In this document: positions 9,808-17,184 of the stretch, one piece after another
Numbering within the stretch: the first letter of the stretch is position 1
How the letters are laid out: each line of letters opens with the position of its first letter
Assembly: GCA_027021615.1 (NCBI GenBank)
Contig: JALUTY010000078.1
Span: forward strand, 124,001 to 188,000
Length of the DNA stretch: 64,000 nucleotides
Direction of reading: 5' to 3'
From: a bacterium
GTDB taxonomy: Bacteria; Desulfobacterota; Deferrisomatia; Deferrisomatales; Deferrisomataceae
Program-made: the position numbers and the translations under genes
Notes under the pieces: model-generated
What the model was told of the DNA's origin: nothing
What the model saw: the letters and a program-made list of their open reading frames with translations, nothing else
The model's database searches: none

Positions 9808-9828
9808 CGGTCGACGGTCTTCGGTCTG
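9808..9828. repeat. 7-bp array (CGGTCNN) followed by GGGCCTTCGGCCC hairpin
   Basis: Three consecutive heptamers, CGGTCGA CGGTCTT CGGTCTG, run directly into the palindrome GGGGCCTTCGGCCC (9828-9841). The same array-plus-hairpin order recurs at 17949-17989 and, inverted, at 39127-39176 and 44646-44700. Confidence 0.7.
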
Positions 9829-9857
9829 GGGCCTTCGGCCCACTAGCCAGCTGGGCG

Positions 9858-9897
9858 GGCTAGGCGGCTAGGCAGCTAGGCGGCTACGCGGCTCTCC
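9858..9897. repeat. 8-bp array (GGCTAGGC type)
   Basis: Five near-identical octamers in register: GGCTAGGC, GGCTAGGC, AGCTAGGC, GGCTACGC, GGCTCTCC. The array sits between the 62-residue membrane protein and the kinase-exonuclease gene. Between it and the next array (9898-9989) is GC-rich sequence with no gene. That stretch shares a CACC-GACAC-containing segment with 18080-18110. Confidence 0.7.
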
Positions 9898-9989
9898 CCC
9901 CCGGGAACCCGAACTGCGTTCCGGGAGTTCCCGTCTTTTGTCCGCTTCCACCCGACACGGACACGCCGCCCCGTTTCGGGGGGCAAGGA

Positions 9990-10029
9990 GCCTCCCAGCC
10001 TTCTAGCGTTCCAGCCTTCCAGCTTTCAA
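9990..10029. repeat. 8-bp array (GCCTTCCA type) overlapping a stop codon
   Basis: Octamers in register: GCCTCCCA, GCCTTCTA, GCGTTCCA, GCCTTCCA, GCTTTCAA. The TGA stop of the kinase-exonuclease gene (10026-10028, minus strand) lies inside the last unit. Confidence 0.7.
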
Positions 10030-12734
10030 AACCTCGACGACTGCCAGCGCAGCAGGAGCATCCGGTCGCAGAACGCTTTGGCCTCGCCTAGGGTCCGGAT
10101 GCCCCGGGCCTCGAGCAGCGGGATCAGCCGCAGGAAGATCTCGGCCGTGGCCCGGGCGTCGCCCAGGGAGGTGTGGCGCCCTTCGATGGTGACCCCCAGC
10201 CGCTCGGCGATGGCGTCCAGGTTGTGCCCCTCCAGGTCCTTGTGGACCCCGTACGACAGGAACAGGGTGTCCAGGACCGGGTTCTCCAGCAGCGGCAGGC
10301 CCGCCTCCCGAGCCCCCATGTCCAGGAACTTTTTGTCGAAGGCCGCGTTGTGGGCCACCAGCACGGCGTTGGCCACGAAGGCGTGGAACTTGGGCAGCAC
10401 CTCCGCAAGCGAAGGAGCGTCGGCCACGTCCTCGTCCCGAAGCCCGTGGAACTCGCTGGAGGCGGCAGGGACGGGCCGGCCGGGGTTCACCAGGGTGTGG
10501 AACTGGCTTCCCGCCAACACCTTGCCTGCCCGAATCTTCACGGCGCTCAAGCTGATGATTCGGTCGCCTTTGGAGGGTTCGAGCCCCGTGGTCTCGGTAT
10601 CGAGAACCACGGCCTCCAGGTCCCGAAGCGCAGTGTCCAGCAGCTCGGGCCCCTCTACCGCCGGCCGGGGAAGAAACAGGTCGAAGTCGTAGAACTCGGG
10701 TTGGTCGTCCAGGATGCCGGGCCGGGGCTCCTCCTCCAGCCGCCGGGTGGCCCGCTCCAGCCCGAAGCACACCTCCTGGCCGCCTTTCTCGCCACCCCGG
10801 ATCCAGAGCTCGCCCCGATTCCGTCGCACCGCGTCCCCCAGTGGCAGGGGCGGCTCCCCTTTGGCGGCCACCTCCACCCGCTCCAGATCCTCGGACGACA
10901 GGGGGCCCCCCGACGCGATCCGGAGCACGGTGAGGACCGCCTCGTCCGACACCTCCAGCGAAGCATCCACCGGGGCCCAGCCCGTGGTCCGCTCCCCCAG
11001 CCACCGCAGGGCCGCGGCCAAGGACGCCACCCACAGGAACGGCTCCACGAGCACCCGGGGCACGGCGTCGTCCGAGTCCCTCAGGTTCACGTAGGCTCCA
11101 GGAACCAGGGCCACCGCCTCCTCCAGGAGGTTGCGGGGGTCGGCCGGCACCATCTCCCAGCGAGCGCCAGCCAGAAGGGTCGCCGCCTCCTCAGCCGCCC
11201 GGATCCGCTCGGCCATGCGGGAGGCCTCCTCGGCCAGGGCCTGAAGAAACCGATCCCGTTGGGCTGGCTTCATGCCGGGGTGTCGGCCCAGGGCCTCCAG
11301 CAGGGCCCGAGAGGTGGCCACAGGCCCCTTGAGGAGCGCCGGCATTTGCATCAGGGTCTCGTCGGCCCGGTGCTCCTCGGGGCTCAAATGGGCTTCGCGG
11401 TAAACCAGAAGAAACCCCGCCAGCTCGCCTCCCGGCCCGGGGACTCCGGCCAGGGTGCCCCGCAGGAGAGCCCCCGGCTCCAGCGGGAACACCACCTCTT
11501 CCTGGGCCTCCCTGCCCTGGTCCCAGCGGCGCCGAACCCGCCGCACATAAAAGGCGGTGCGGTCCTCGGGCAGCAGGCGGGACAGGGGGGCCCCGATCGG
11601 TGACTCCGGTCCGTGCTCGAGAACAGATCGGGCCCGGGGGTTCATGAGAACCACCTCCCCGGCCACGTTCGCCAGGACCACCCCCTCGCGCATGGTCCGC
11701 AGCACCGTGGCCAAGCGGTTGCGCTCCTCTTGGAGTACCCGGGTGGTGTCGGCCACCCGGGTCTCCAGCTCCCGGTAGCTCCGGGAGAGGGACTCCGCCA
11801 TGCGGTTGAACGCCTCGGCCAGGTCTTGGAGCTCGTCCCCCGTGTCGATCTCGATTCGGTGCCCCAGGTTCACCCGGGACACGATCTCGGCCCCGTCGCG
11901 GATCCGCAGGAGCGGCCGCACGAAGGTGTCGGCCATGCGCCAGGCCAGGGCCACCACGGCCGCGGCCAGGATCACCAGGAGAAGAGCCAGCTGTCCCACC
12001 ACCCGGTAGAAGGGGGCCAGGAGGTCGGAGACGGGCTGAACCACGGCCACGCTCCATCCGAAGTCTTCCGGGGCTCCCGCCTGAACGGGGGCGGCGCCGG
12101 CCACGTAAGCCTGACCCCCCGACTCGAACCGAGTCCAGCCCTTGCCCAAAGGGGTTGGAGGGACCGGGGCCCCTTTGCCGCCGGCGAGCCGCTCCCCGTC
12201 CCGCCCCACCCACACGGCCACGCCGTTCTCTCCCACATGGAACCATTCCACGTCCCGCTGCAGCCGGTCCAGCCCGGCCTCCACCACCAGGGTGGCGGCC
12301 GGTTCCCCCTGGAGCGTGAAGACCGGCACCCGGATGCGCAGGAGGGTGTCACTCACTCGCAGCCCCGGCACATCCCTGCCGGGCTCTGCCGGGTCCACCC
12401 ACACCCGCCGCACCTCGGGCAGCAGCCGGCGTACGGTGGAGGCCCACCCCGGCGGCAGGTTGCGGTTGCGGGTCACGTGGGTGCGTACCTCGGGTACTCC
12501 GGCGACGCCTGTCACGGCCTGGGTGAGGGAGGTGATCCGGGAGGTGAGCAGCTCGGCCAGCATGCCGGCCTGGCGGGCAAGGGCGCCGGCCCGCACCTCG
12601 ACCACGTCGTAGCGAGCCACAAAGAACAGGATGGACAGGGCGGCCGCGAACGGCACCACGGCCAACCCCAGGAACGCAGCGATCATCCGGCGACGCACGC
12701 CGGTGCGTCGGTGCGCCGGAGCAGGAGCGGTCAT
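10026..12734 (-). CDS. Degenerate sensor kinase fused to a DEDDh 3'-5' exonuclease
   Basis: 902 residues. TM1 (about 17-38), a large periplasmic sensor region, TM2 (about 262-282), HAMP (about 285-335) and PAS (about 345-450) are followed by a kinase-like region. That region lacks an H-box: the expected histidine site reads ALLKGPVATSRALLEAL. Clear ATP-binding glycine boxes are also missing. The C-terminal 180 residues are a complete DnaQ-type exonuclease: ExoI VLDTETTGL (Asp712, Glu714), ExoII VAHNAAFDKKF, and ExoIII GRHTSLGDA (His854, Asp859). The start overlaps the receiver stop (ATGA). In known acetate-switch loci an exonuclease of this type is a separate gene beside DUF294 proteins; here it is covalently attached to a transmembrane sensor. 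Signal-controlled nuclease activity is an inference. Confidence 0.85.
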   Translation of the reverse strand: MTAPAPAHRRTGVRRRMIAAFLGLAVVPFAAALSILFFVARYDVVEVRAGALARQAGMLAELLTSRITSLTQAVTGVAGVPEVRTHVTRNRNLPPGWASTVRRLLPEVRRVWVDPAEPGRDVPGLRVSDTLLRIRVPVFTLQGEPAATLVVEAGLDRLQRDVEWFHVGENGVAVWVGRDGERLAGGKGAPVPPTPLGKGWTRFESGGQAYVAGAAPVQAGAPEDFGWSVAVVQPVSDLLAPFYRVVGQLALLLVILAAAVVALAWRMADTFVRPLLRIRDGAEIVSRVNLGHRIEIDTGDELQDLAEAFNRMAESLSRSYRELETRVADTTRVLQEERNRLATVLRTMREGVVLANVAGEVVLMNPRARSVLEHGPESPIGAPLSRLLPEDRTAFYVRRVRRRWDQGREAQEEVVFPLEPGALLRGTLAGVPGPGGELAGFLLVYREAHLSPEEHRADETLMQMPALLKGPVATSRALLEALGRHPGMKPAQRDRFLQALAEEASRMAERIRAAEEAATLLAGARWEMVPADPRNLLEEAVALVPGAYVNLRDSDDAVPRVLVEPFLWVASLAAALRWLGERTTGWAPVDASLEVSDEAVLTVLRIASGGPLSSEDLERVEVAAKGEPPLPLGDAVRRNRGELWIRGGEKGGQEVCFGLERATRRLEEEPRPGILDDQPEFYDFDLFLPRPAVEGPELLDTALRDLEAVVLDTETTGLEPSKGDRIISLSAVKIRAGKVLAGSQFHTLVNPGRPVPAASSEFHGLRDEDVADAPSLAEVLPKFHAFVANAVLVAHNAAFDKKFLDMGAREAGLPLLENPVLDTLFLSYGVHKDLEGHNLDAIAERLGVTIEGRHTSLGDARATAEIFLRLIPLLEARGIRTLGEAKAFCDRMLLLRWQSSRF

Positions 12735-13111
12735 CCGGACAGCACCTTGCGGATCTTCTCGAGGAGTTCGTCCGTCGCGAACGGCTTGGTCACGTACAGG
12801 TCCGCCCCCACCTCCAGGCCCTTCTTCCGCTCCAGCGGCTGACCCTTGGCAGTGAGCATCACAATACGGGTGGAGGCTAGATCTTCGTTCTGTCGCAGGG
12901 CCCGGCAGACCTCGTACCCGTCCTTGCGGGGCATGGCCACGTCCAGCAGTACGACGTCCGGCTGGATCTCACCCGCCCGTTCGATGGCCTCGTCCCCGTC
13001 GCGGGCCACGTGGACGTCGTAGCCCTCCTGCTCCAAGATGTACTCCAGCGAGAGCAGAATGTTCGGCTCGTCGTCCACCGCCAGGACCTTGATCCTCTTC
13101 TTCGGCTTCAT
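12731..13111 (-). CDS. Single-domain response regulator (CheY-like)
   Basis: 126 residues, receiver domain only. The acidic pocket is Asp13/Asp14, the phosphoacceptor is Asp57 in VVLLDVAMP, the conserved Thr is in MLTAKG and the Lys is in VTKPF. With no output domain, it probably relays phosphate or acts by protein contact. It is the first gene of a minus-strand run (receiver, kinase-exonuclease, small membrane protein, symporter-kinase). Its stop overlaps the next start by ATGA. The likely partner is the symporter-kinase, because the adjacent sensor lacks a phosphorylatable His. Confidence 0.9.
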   Translation of the reverse strand: MKPKKRIKVLAVDDEPNILLSLEYILEQEGYDVHVARDGDEAIERAGEIQPDVVLLDVAMPRKDGYEVCRALRQNEDLASTRIVMLTAKGQPLERKKGLEVGADLYVTKPFATDELLEKIRKVLSG

Positions 13112-13236
13112 CTCGGACCCCTCTGTCCCCGAACCCCCAAACCGAACGATCAGAGCAGGATTTCAAACCTTATCTCAAAACCGCCCGGGAGAAAAGACCC
13201 GGCCTCCAGGGGGGCCTTTGGCCCCTTCTCACCCGA

Positions 13237-13265
13237 TTGACACCCCCCGGTCCCGTCCGTAGCAT
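13237..13265 (+). promoter_or_regulatory. Sigma70-type promoter for the CBS/DUF294 gene pair
   Basis: TTGACA (13237-13242), a 17-bp spacer, then TAGCAT (13260-13265). Transcription would start near 13272 and leave a leader of more than 110 nt. The rest of the 13112-13428 gap holds a GGGGCC-TTT-GGCCCC hairpin (13211-13226) and a GAAGTTACT motif also found beside the repeat arrays, but no gene. Confidence 0.55.
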
Positions 13266-13428
13266 CGAGGCACCCCCGGCCCTTCTGGCTTCGTCGCGAG
13301 CTGGAGGCCGGTCCCACGGATGGGAGAAGTTACTCCGGAAGCCGCAACTGGCTGGCCAGCGGGCCGAAGCCCGAAGGAGGAGAACCATCGAGCCCGATAC
13401 GTCTTCGCAACCGATCCGCCGGCGCCTG

Positions 13429-13950
13429 ATGCGCCGTCTGTGGATCTGGGCGCTGGTGGTGGCCCTGGGAACGGCCGTGGGGATGTGGGTGGGGGCTCGG
13501 CGGCGCCAGGCCGAACGAGAGGCCGCGCTGGAGCTGGCCCGTCGGGTCGTGGGGCAAGTGGCCTCGGCCCGCGACGCCCACGGCCGCGGCGAGCCGAAGC
13601 AGGCCCAGCAGGTCCTGGAGCGGGCTCGCAAGGCCCTGGAGGAGGCCGAGGGGGGGACCCGCACCTCCCTCTACGCCACCGTTCTGACCGAGCTGGCCGC
13701 CATGGGCGCGGCTGCTGGAGCCGACCCCCAGCTCTGCCGCGGCTTGCTGGCCCGGGCCTGGGAGGTCCCAGACCTGGGTGCGGATCTGAAGGTGCGCATT
13801 GCCCGGGACGCCGGGGCGCTGGCGGCCGCTGCCGGCGACCGCGAGGCAGCCCGGCTGTGGTACGGGCGGGTTCTGGAGCTCATTCCGGACGACGCCCGGG
13901 CGAAGCGGGTGCTTGCCACCTTGGATCTTCTCGAACGGTCGGGCCCGTGA
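13429..13950 (+). CDS. Membrane-anchored TPR-like protein
   Basis: 173 residues from ATG 13429. One N-terminal membrane helix (LWIWALVVALGTAVGMWVG) is followed by an Ala/Arg-rich helical region. The C-terminal helix pair AARLWYGRVLELIPDDARAK looks like a TPR. ATG 13429 has no ribosome site. An ideal AAGGAGG at 13374-13380 instead points to an in-frame ATC at 13387, so initiation at a non-standard codon is possible (14 extra residues). The stop overlaps the GTG of the next gene (GTGA), so the two are coupled. Function is unknown; it is probably a partner of the DUF294 protein. Confidence 0.65.
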   Translation: MRRLWIWALVVALGTAVGMWVGARRRQAEREAALELARRVVGQVASARDAHGRGEPKQAQQVLERARKALEEAEGGTRTSLYATVLTELAAMGAAAGADPQLCRGLLARAWEVPDLGADLKVRIARDAGALAAAAGDREAARLWYGRVLELIPDDARAKRVLATLDLLERSGP

Positions 13951-15851
13951 CCGATCTGGAGCTTCTCCTGCAGGCTGCCCCCGCCTTGACCCGCCTACCG
14001 GGCGAGGCCCTGGACGTGCTCGGCCGGGCCCTCACCCGCCGTACCCTCGGCGTAGGCGAGTACCTGTTCCGCCAGGGGGAGGGGCCCCCGGGCCGGGTGT
14101 ACCACCTGGTCTCAGCCACCGTGGAGATCCGGGTGGGGGTGGGGGACGAGGAGCAGGTGGTGAGCGTTTCGGGCCCAGGGGACCTTGTGGGGTGGCTGTC
14201 GGTGTTCACCCCCGACCCGTTCCCGGCATCGGCCAGGGTGGCGGCGCCGGGCGATGTCCTCGAGGTTCCCACCGAGGTGCTCCGGGAGCTGGCGGCCCGG
14301 TATCCCGAGGTGGGGTCCTTGCTGGCGGCCTCCATGGCCCGCCGGCTCCAGGACCTGTTCCGCCGGGTTCGGGAGGAAGCCCGGGGCGACGCGCTGGTGG
14401 GGCGGGCCGATGCGGCCGCGTTCCGGCGGCGGGTGGTGGAGGTGATGTCGGCGCCGCCGGTCCGGGTGACCCCTCTGGATTCGGTAAGACAGGCCGCCCA
14501 GGCCATGGCCGGACGCCGGGCCGGGTCGGCGTTGGTGGAGGAGGCCGGGGCCCTGCGCGGCATCCTCACCGAGAAGGACCTGGTTGGCAAGGTTCTGGCC
14601 CGGGGCAGCGACCCGGACGCCACGCCGGTGGAGGCCGTAATGTCGACTCCGGTGATCCGGGTGGCGCCGGACACCTATGTGTACAAGGCCCTCGGCGTGA
14701 TGAGCCGGCACCGCATCCGGCACCTGCCGGTCGCCGAGGGCGAACGGGTGCTGGGGGTGGTGTCCATGCGGGCGCTCCTGCCCCTGGTCACTCGGGGCAC
14801 CCTGGAGCTGGTCGAGTCGATCGAGGCGGCCAAGACCCTGGACGACCTGCGCCGGGCCCGGACCGAGGCTGCGCGGGTGTGCGTGGACCTGGTGCACGAG
14901 GGGCTTGCCGGCGACGAGGTGGCCCGGGCCCTGTCCCATCTTTACCGCGACATCCACCGCCGGGCCCTGGAGCTCACGATCGGAAAGCTGGAGGAGGAAG
15001 GGTGGGGTCGGCCGCCGGTGCGGTTCTGCTTCATCGTGATGGGGAGCCACGGCCGGTATGAGAGCCATATGGCCACCGACCAGGACCACGGCATGATCTT
15101 GGCCGACTATCCCGCTCACGAGTGGGGTTGCGTGGAGCCGTACTTCATGGAGCTGGGCCACCGGGTGTCGGCCGCGCTCGAGGCCGTGGGGTTCCCGGCC
15201 TGCCGGGGTCACGTGATGAGCCGGAACCCCGTGTGGCGCAAGCCCGCGGGCGAGTGGCGGCGGCAGGTGCAGGGCTGGTTCGACCGGCCCGGCTCCGTTG
15301 CCGTGCGGTACTCCACCCTGTTCTACGACTTCGCGCCGATCTGGGGGGACGCCACCCTGGCCCACGAGCTCCGGCGGTTCCTACTGCAGGGGGTTCGCCG
15401 GAACTTTCACCTGCTCCAGAGCCTGTACGGAGAGGCGTCCCGACACCGGGTTCCGCTGACCTGGTTCAAGACATTCGTGACCGAGCGCAAGGGCCCCCAC
15501 CGGGGCGAGCTGGATCTCAAGCGCTCGGGGCTCCTGTTCGTGGCCGAGTGCGCCCGGATCCTGGCCCTGCGCCACGGGGTGGGCGAGACCTCGACCATCG
15601 GCCGGCTCCAGGCCCTGGCCGACCGGGGTGCCGTCCCGGCCGAGGAGGCCGAGTTCGTGCAGACCGCGTACCGGACGATGCTGTTCTTCCTGCTCCGCGC
15701 CCAGGCTCGCGCCCTGGCCGGGGGCCGGCCGCCCGACACCTACCTGAACCCCTCGGCCCGGCCGATCCAGGAGCGCTACCTGCTGCGCCACGCCCTGGAG
15801 GCCGCCGGCCGGCTCCAGGACCTGGTGCGCGCGAGCTTCGGGGAGATCTGA
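13947..15851 (+). CDS. cNMP-binding/CBS-pair/DUF294 nucleotidyltransferase-like signalling protein
   Basis: 634 residues from GTG 13947. Domains in order are: a cyclic-nucleotide-binding-like barrel (about 15-130), two CBS motifs (about 160-285, VMSAPPVRVTPLDSV and VMSTPVIRVAPDTYV), a DUF294 nucleotidyltransferase-like domain with GSHGRYESHMATDQDHGMI near 365-385, and the DUF294 C-terminal helical domain. The GS and D-x-D residues of the nucleotidyltransferase fold are kept. Proteins of this type sit beside acetate symporters, CrbS-type kinases and DnaQ-like exonucleases, exactly as here. The substrate is unknown, and uridylylation or adenylylation of a partner is only a suggestion. The final A of the TGA is the first base of a palindromic element. 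Confidence 0.85.
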   Translation: MTDLELLLQAAPALTRLPGEALDVLGRALTRRTLGVGEYLFRQGEGPPGRVYHLVSATVEIRVGVGDEEQVVSVSGPGDLVGWLSVFTPDPFPASARVAAPGDVLEVPTEVLRELAARYPEVGSLLAASMARRLQDLFRRVREEARGDALVGRADAAAFRRRVVEVMSAPPVRVTPLDSVRQAAQAMAGRRAGSALVEEAGALRGILTEKDLVGKVLARGSDPDATPVEAVMSTPVIRVAPDTYVYKALGVMSRHRIRHLPVAEGERVLGVVSMRALLPLVTRGTLELVESIEAAKTLDDLRRARTEAARVCVDLVHEGLAGDEVARALSHLYRDIHRRALELTIGKLEEEGWGRPPVRFCFIVMGSHGRYESHMATDQDHGMILADYPAHEWGCVEPYFMELGHRVSAALEAVGFPACRGHVMSRNPVWRKPAGEWRRQVQGWFDRPGSVAVRYSTLFYDFAPIWGDATLAHELRRFLLQGVRRNFHLLQSLYGEASRHRVPLTWFKTFVTERKGPHRGELDLKRSGLLFVAECARILALRHGVGETSTIGRLQALADRGAVPAEEAEFVQTAYRTMLFFLLRAQARALAGGRPPDTYLNPSARPIQERYLLRHALEAAGRLQDLVRASFGEI

Positions 15852-16113
15852 TACCAAGTTGCGTTCAATCCAAGAGATCCCTCCGGGGGGGGCCGGGGCA
15901 AGGGACCTGCGATTCAGGTGTCAGGGGCCAGAGGTCAGAAGGCAGAAGTTCGGGTAGAGTCCAAAAGCTGTGTGGAGCTTTACAACAAAGTGGAAGTTTT
16001 TTCTGTCCACTGTCCTCTGAATTCTGGCCCCTGATACGGCCACGCCCGGCGCTCCACCAGGCCCCTTGCCCCGCCGGTTCAGGGGTTTGATGGCTTTGAA
16101 CGCAACTTGGTAT
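15851..16113. repeat. Palindromic element, family A copy 1, with perfect 18-bp terminal inverted repeats
   Basis: The terminal repeats ATACCAAGTTGCGTTCAA (15851-15868) and its exact inverse (16096-16113) enclose 263 bp. Inner arms GGGGCAAGGGACCTG (left) and CAGGCCCCTTGCCCC (right) are also inverted. The centre holds a different palindrome (family C, 15921-16034). The element begins on the last base of the DUF294 stop codon. There is no transposase, no credible ORF and no obvious target duplication. Confidence 0.85.
15921..16034. repeat. Family C palindrome nested inside family A
   Basis: TCAGGGGCCAGAGGTCAGA (15921-15939) pairs with TCTGAATTCTGGCCCCTGA (16016-16034). The right end, including CTGAATTCTGGCCCCTGA, recurs at 63726-63743. 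The interior is AT-richer than the surroundings (TTTACAACAAAGTGGAAG), which suggests a different origin. Confidence 0.7.
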
Positions 16114-16146
16114 GACGGGCCGGAGGCGCAAGATGGAAGAGGCACC

Positions 16147-16788
16147 GTGGAACTGAAGGTGATCGAGATCTTCTCCAGCATCCAAGGCGAGTCCCACTGG
16201 GCGGGGTACCCCTGCACCTTCGTGCGGCTGGCCGGGTGCAACCTGCGCTGCTCCTACTGCGACACCGCCTACGCCTGGGAAGGGGGAACCCCCATGGGGG
16301 TGGAGGAGGTGCTCCGGGTCGTGGACCGGGAGGGGCAGGGCACGGTGGAGGTCACCGGCGGGGAGCCGCTTTGCCAGCCGGGGGCGCCGGCCCTGCTGGA
16401 GGCCCTGCTCGAGACCGGCCGGCGGGTGCTGCTCGAGACCAACGGCAGCCTGCCCCTGGAGCCCGTACCCCCTGGGGTGCACATCGTGATGGACCTGAAG
16501 ACCCCGGGATCGGGGATGGTGGATCGGAACCGATGGGAGAACCTGGAGCGGCTCGGCCCGGGGGACGAGATCAAGGTGGTGTGCGCCGACCGGGCCGACT
16601 ACGACTGGGCCGTGGCCGAGCTCGCCCGCCGAAACCTGTGGGGCCGGGTGCGGGTGAGCCTGTCGCCCGTGTGGGGCCGCCTCGACCCGGCCGAACTGGC
16701 GCGTTGGATGCTCGCCGACCGCCTGGACGCCCGCCTCCAGGTGCAGCTCCACCGCATCCTGTGGCCCGGCCGGGACCGGGGGGTGTGA
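16147..16788 (+). CDS. queE: 7-carboxy-7-deazaguanine synthase (radical SAM)
   Basis: 213 residues from GTG 16147, the usual length of QueE. The radical SAM cluster CNLRCSYC uses Cys31, Cys35 and Cys38. VTGGEPLCQ and LLETNGSLPL match the SAM-binding and substrate motifs. The enzyme converts 6-carboxy-tetrahydropterin to 7-carboxy-7-deazaguanine, the step before QueC in queuosine biosynthesis; queC lies at 37036. Upstream in-frame ATG codons fall inside the repeat element and were rejected because the family starts at LKVIEIFSSIQGES. Confidence 0.92.
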   Translation: MELKVIEIFSSIQGESHWAGYPCTFVRLAGCNLRCSYCDTAYAWEGGTPMGVEEVLRVVDREGQGTVEVTGGEPLCQPGAPALLEALLETGRRVLLETNGSLPLEPVPPGVHIVMDLKTPGSGMVDRNRWENLERLGPGDEIKVVCADRADYDWAVAELARRNLWGRVRVSLSPVWGRLDPAELARWMLADRLDARLQVQLHRILWPGRDRGV

Positions 16789-16805
16789 CCCCCGGCGGGG
16801 GTCGG

Positions 16806-17174
16806 CTACGGGGTGTCGAGGCGCACGAGCCGGGTGAGGTACCGCTCGAGCCGAGCCAGGGCGGCCTGGGTCTGCGCCGGATCCAGCCGGGTCCACACCA
16901 GCACCCGCCCCTGGGCCCGGGCCACCGCCAGGATCGCGTCGGCCGCGTCCTCCCCCCCGGGCCCGCGGATCCCCGGGGCCAGGGGAAGGCAGTCCTCGGG
17001 GTACTCCTCCACCAGGACCCGGGCCGTCTGCACGGCGGCCAGGTGGTCTCGGGGGCCCGAACGGCCCCCGAGACGCACCACGCCGGTCTTGTCCGGGTCG
17101 TCGGCCAGGAGCCCGGGCCCGGCGCAGATCAGGTCGTCCACCTCCCGGGGCTGGCCCGCGATCACGACCTCCAC
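16806..17174 (-). CDS. Hypothetical protein downstream of the outer-membrane barrel
   Basis: 122 residues from GTG 17174, which overlies the 5' side of a GGAG (in CTGACGGAGACGCC). I recognise no family. The visible text (VEVVIAGQPREVDDLICAGPGLL, DKTGVVRLGGRSG, ILAVARAQGRVLVWTR) reads like a small alpha/beta protein. It starts 10 bases after the barrel gene ends and is probably co-transcribed with it. Codon use is like that of its neighbours. Confidence 0.45.
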   Translation of the reverse strand: MEVVIAGQPREVDDLICAGPGLLADDPDKTGVVRLGGRSGPRDHLAAVQTARVLVEEYPEDCLPLAPGIRGPGGEDAADAILAVARAQGRVLVWTRLDPAQTQAALARLERYLTRLVRLDTP

Positions 17175-17184
17175 GGCGTCTCCG

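Noticed and set aside
15851-16113. Insertion sequence or classic MITE
   Set aside because: No transposase or target duplication is visible. The copies sit at gene ends rather than at random. The possibility is kept open in the findings but not called as a mobile element.
16066-16146. Upstream start for queE
   Set aside because: The added residues would be translated from the palindrome terminus and match nothing in QueE.
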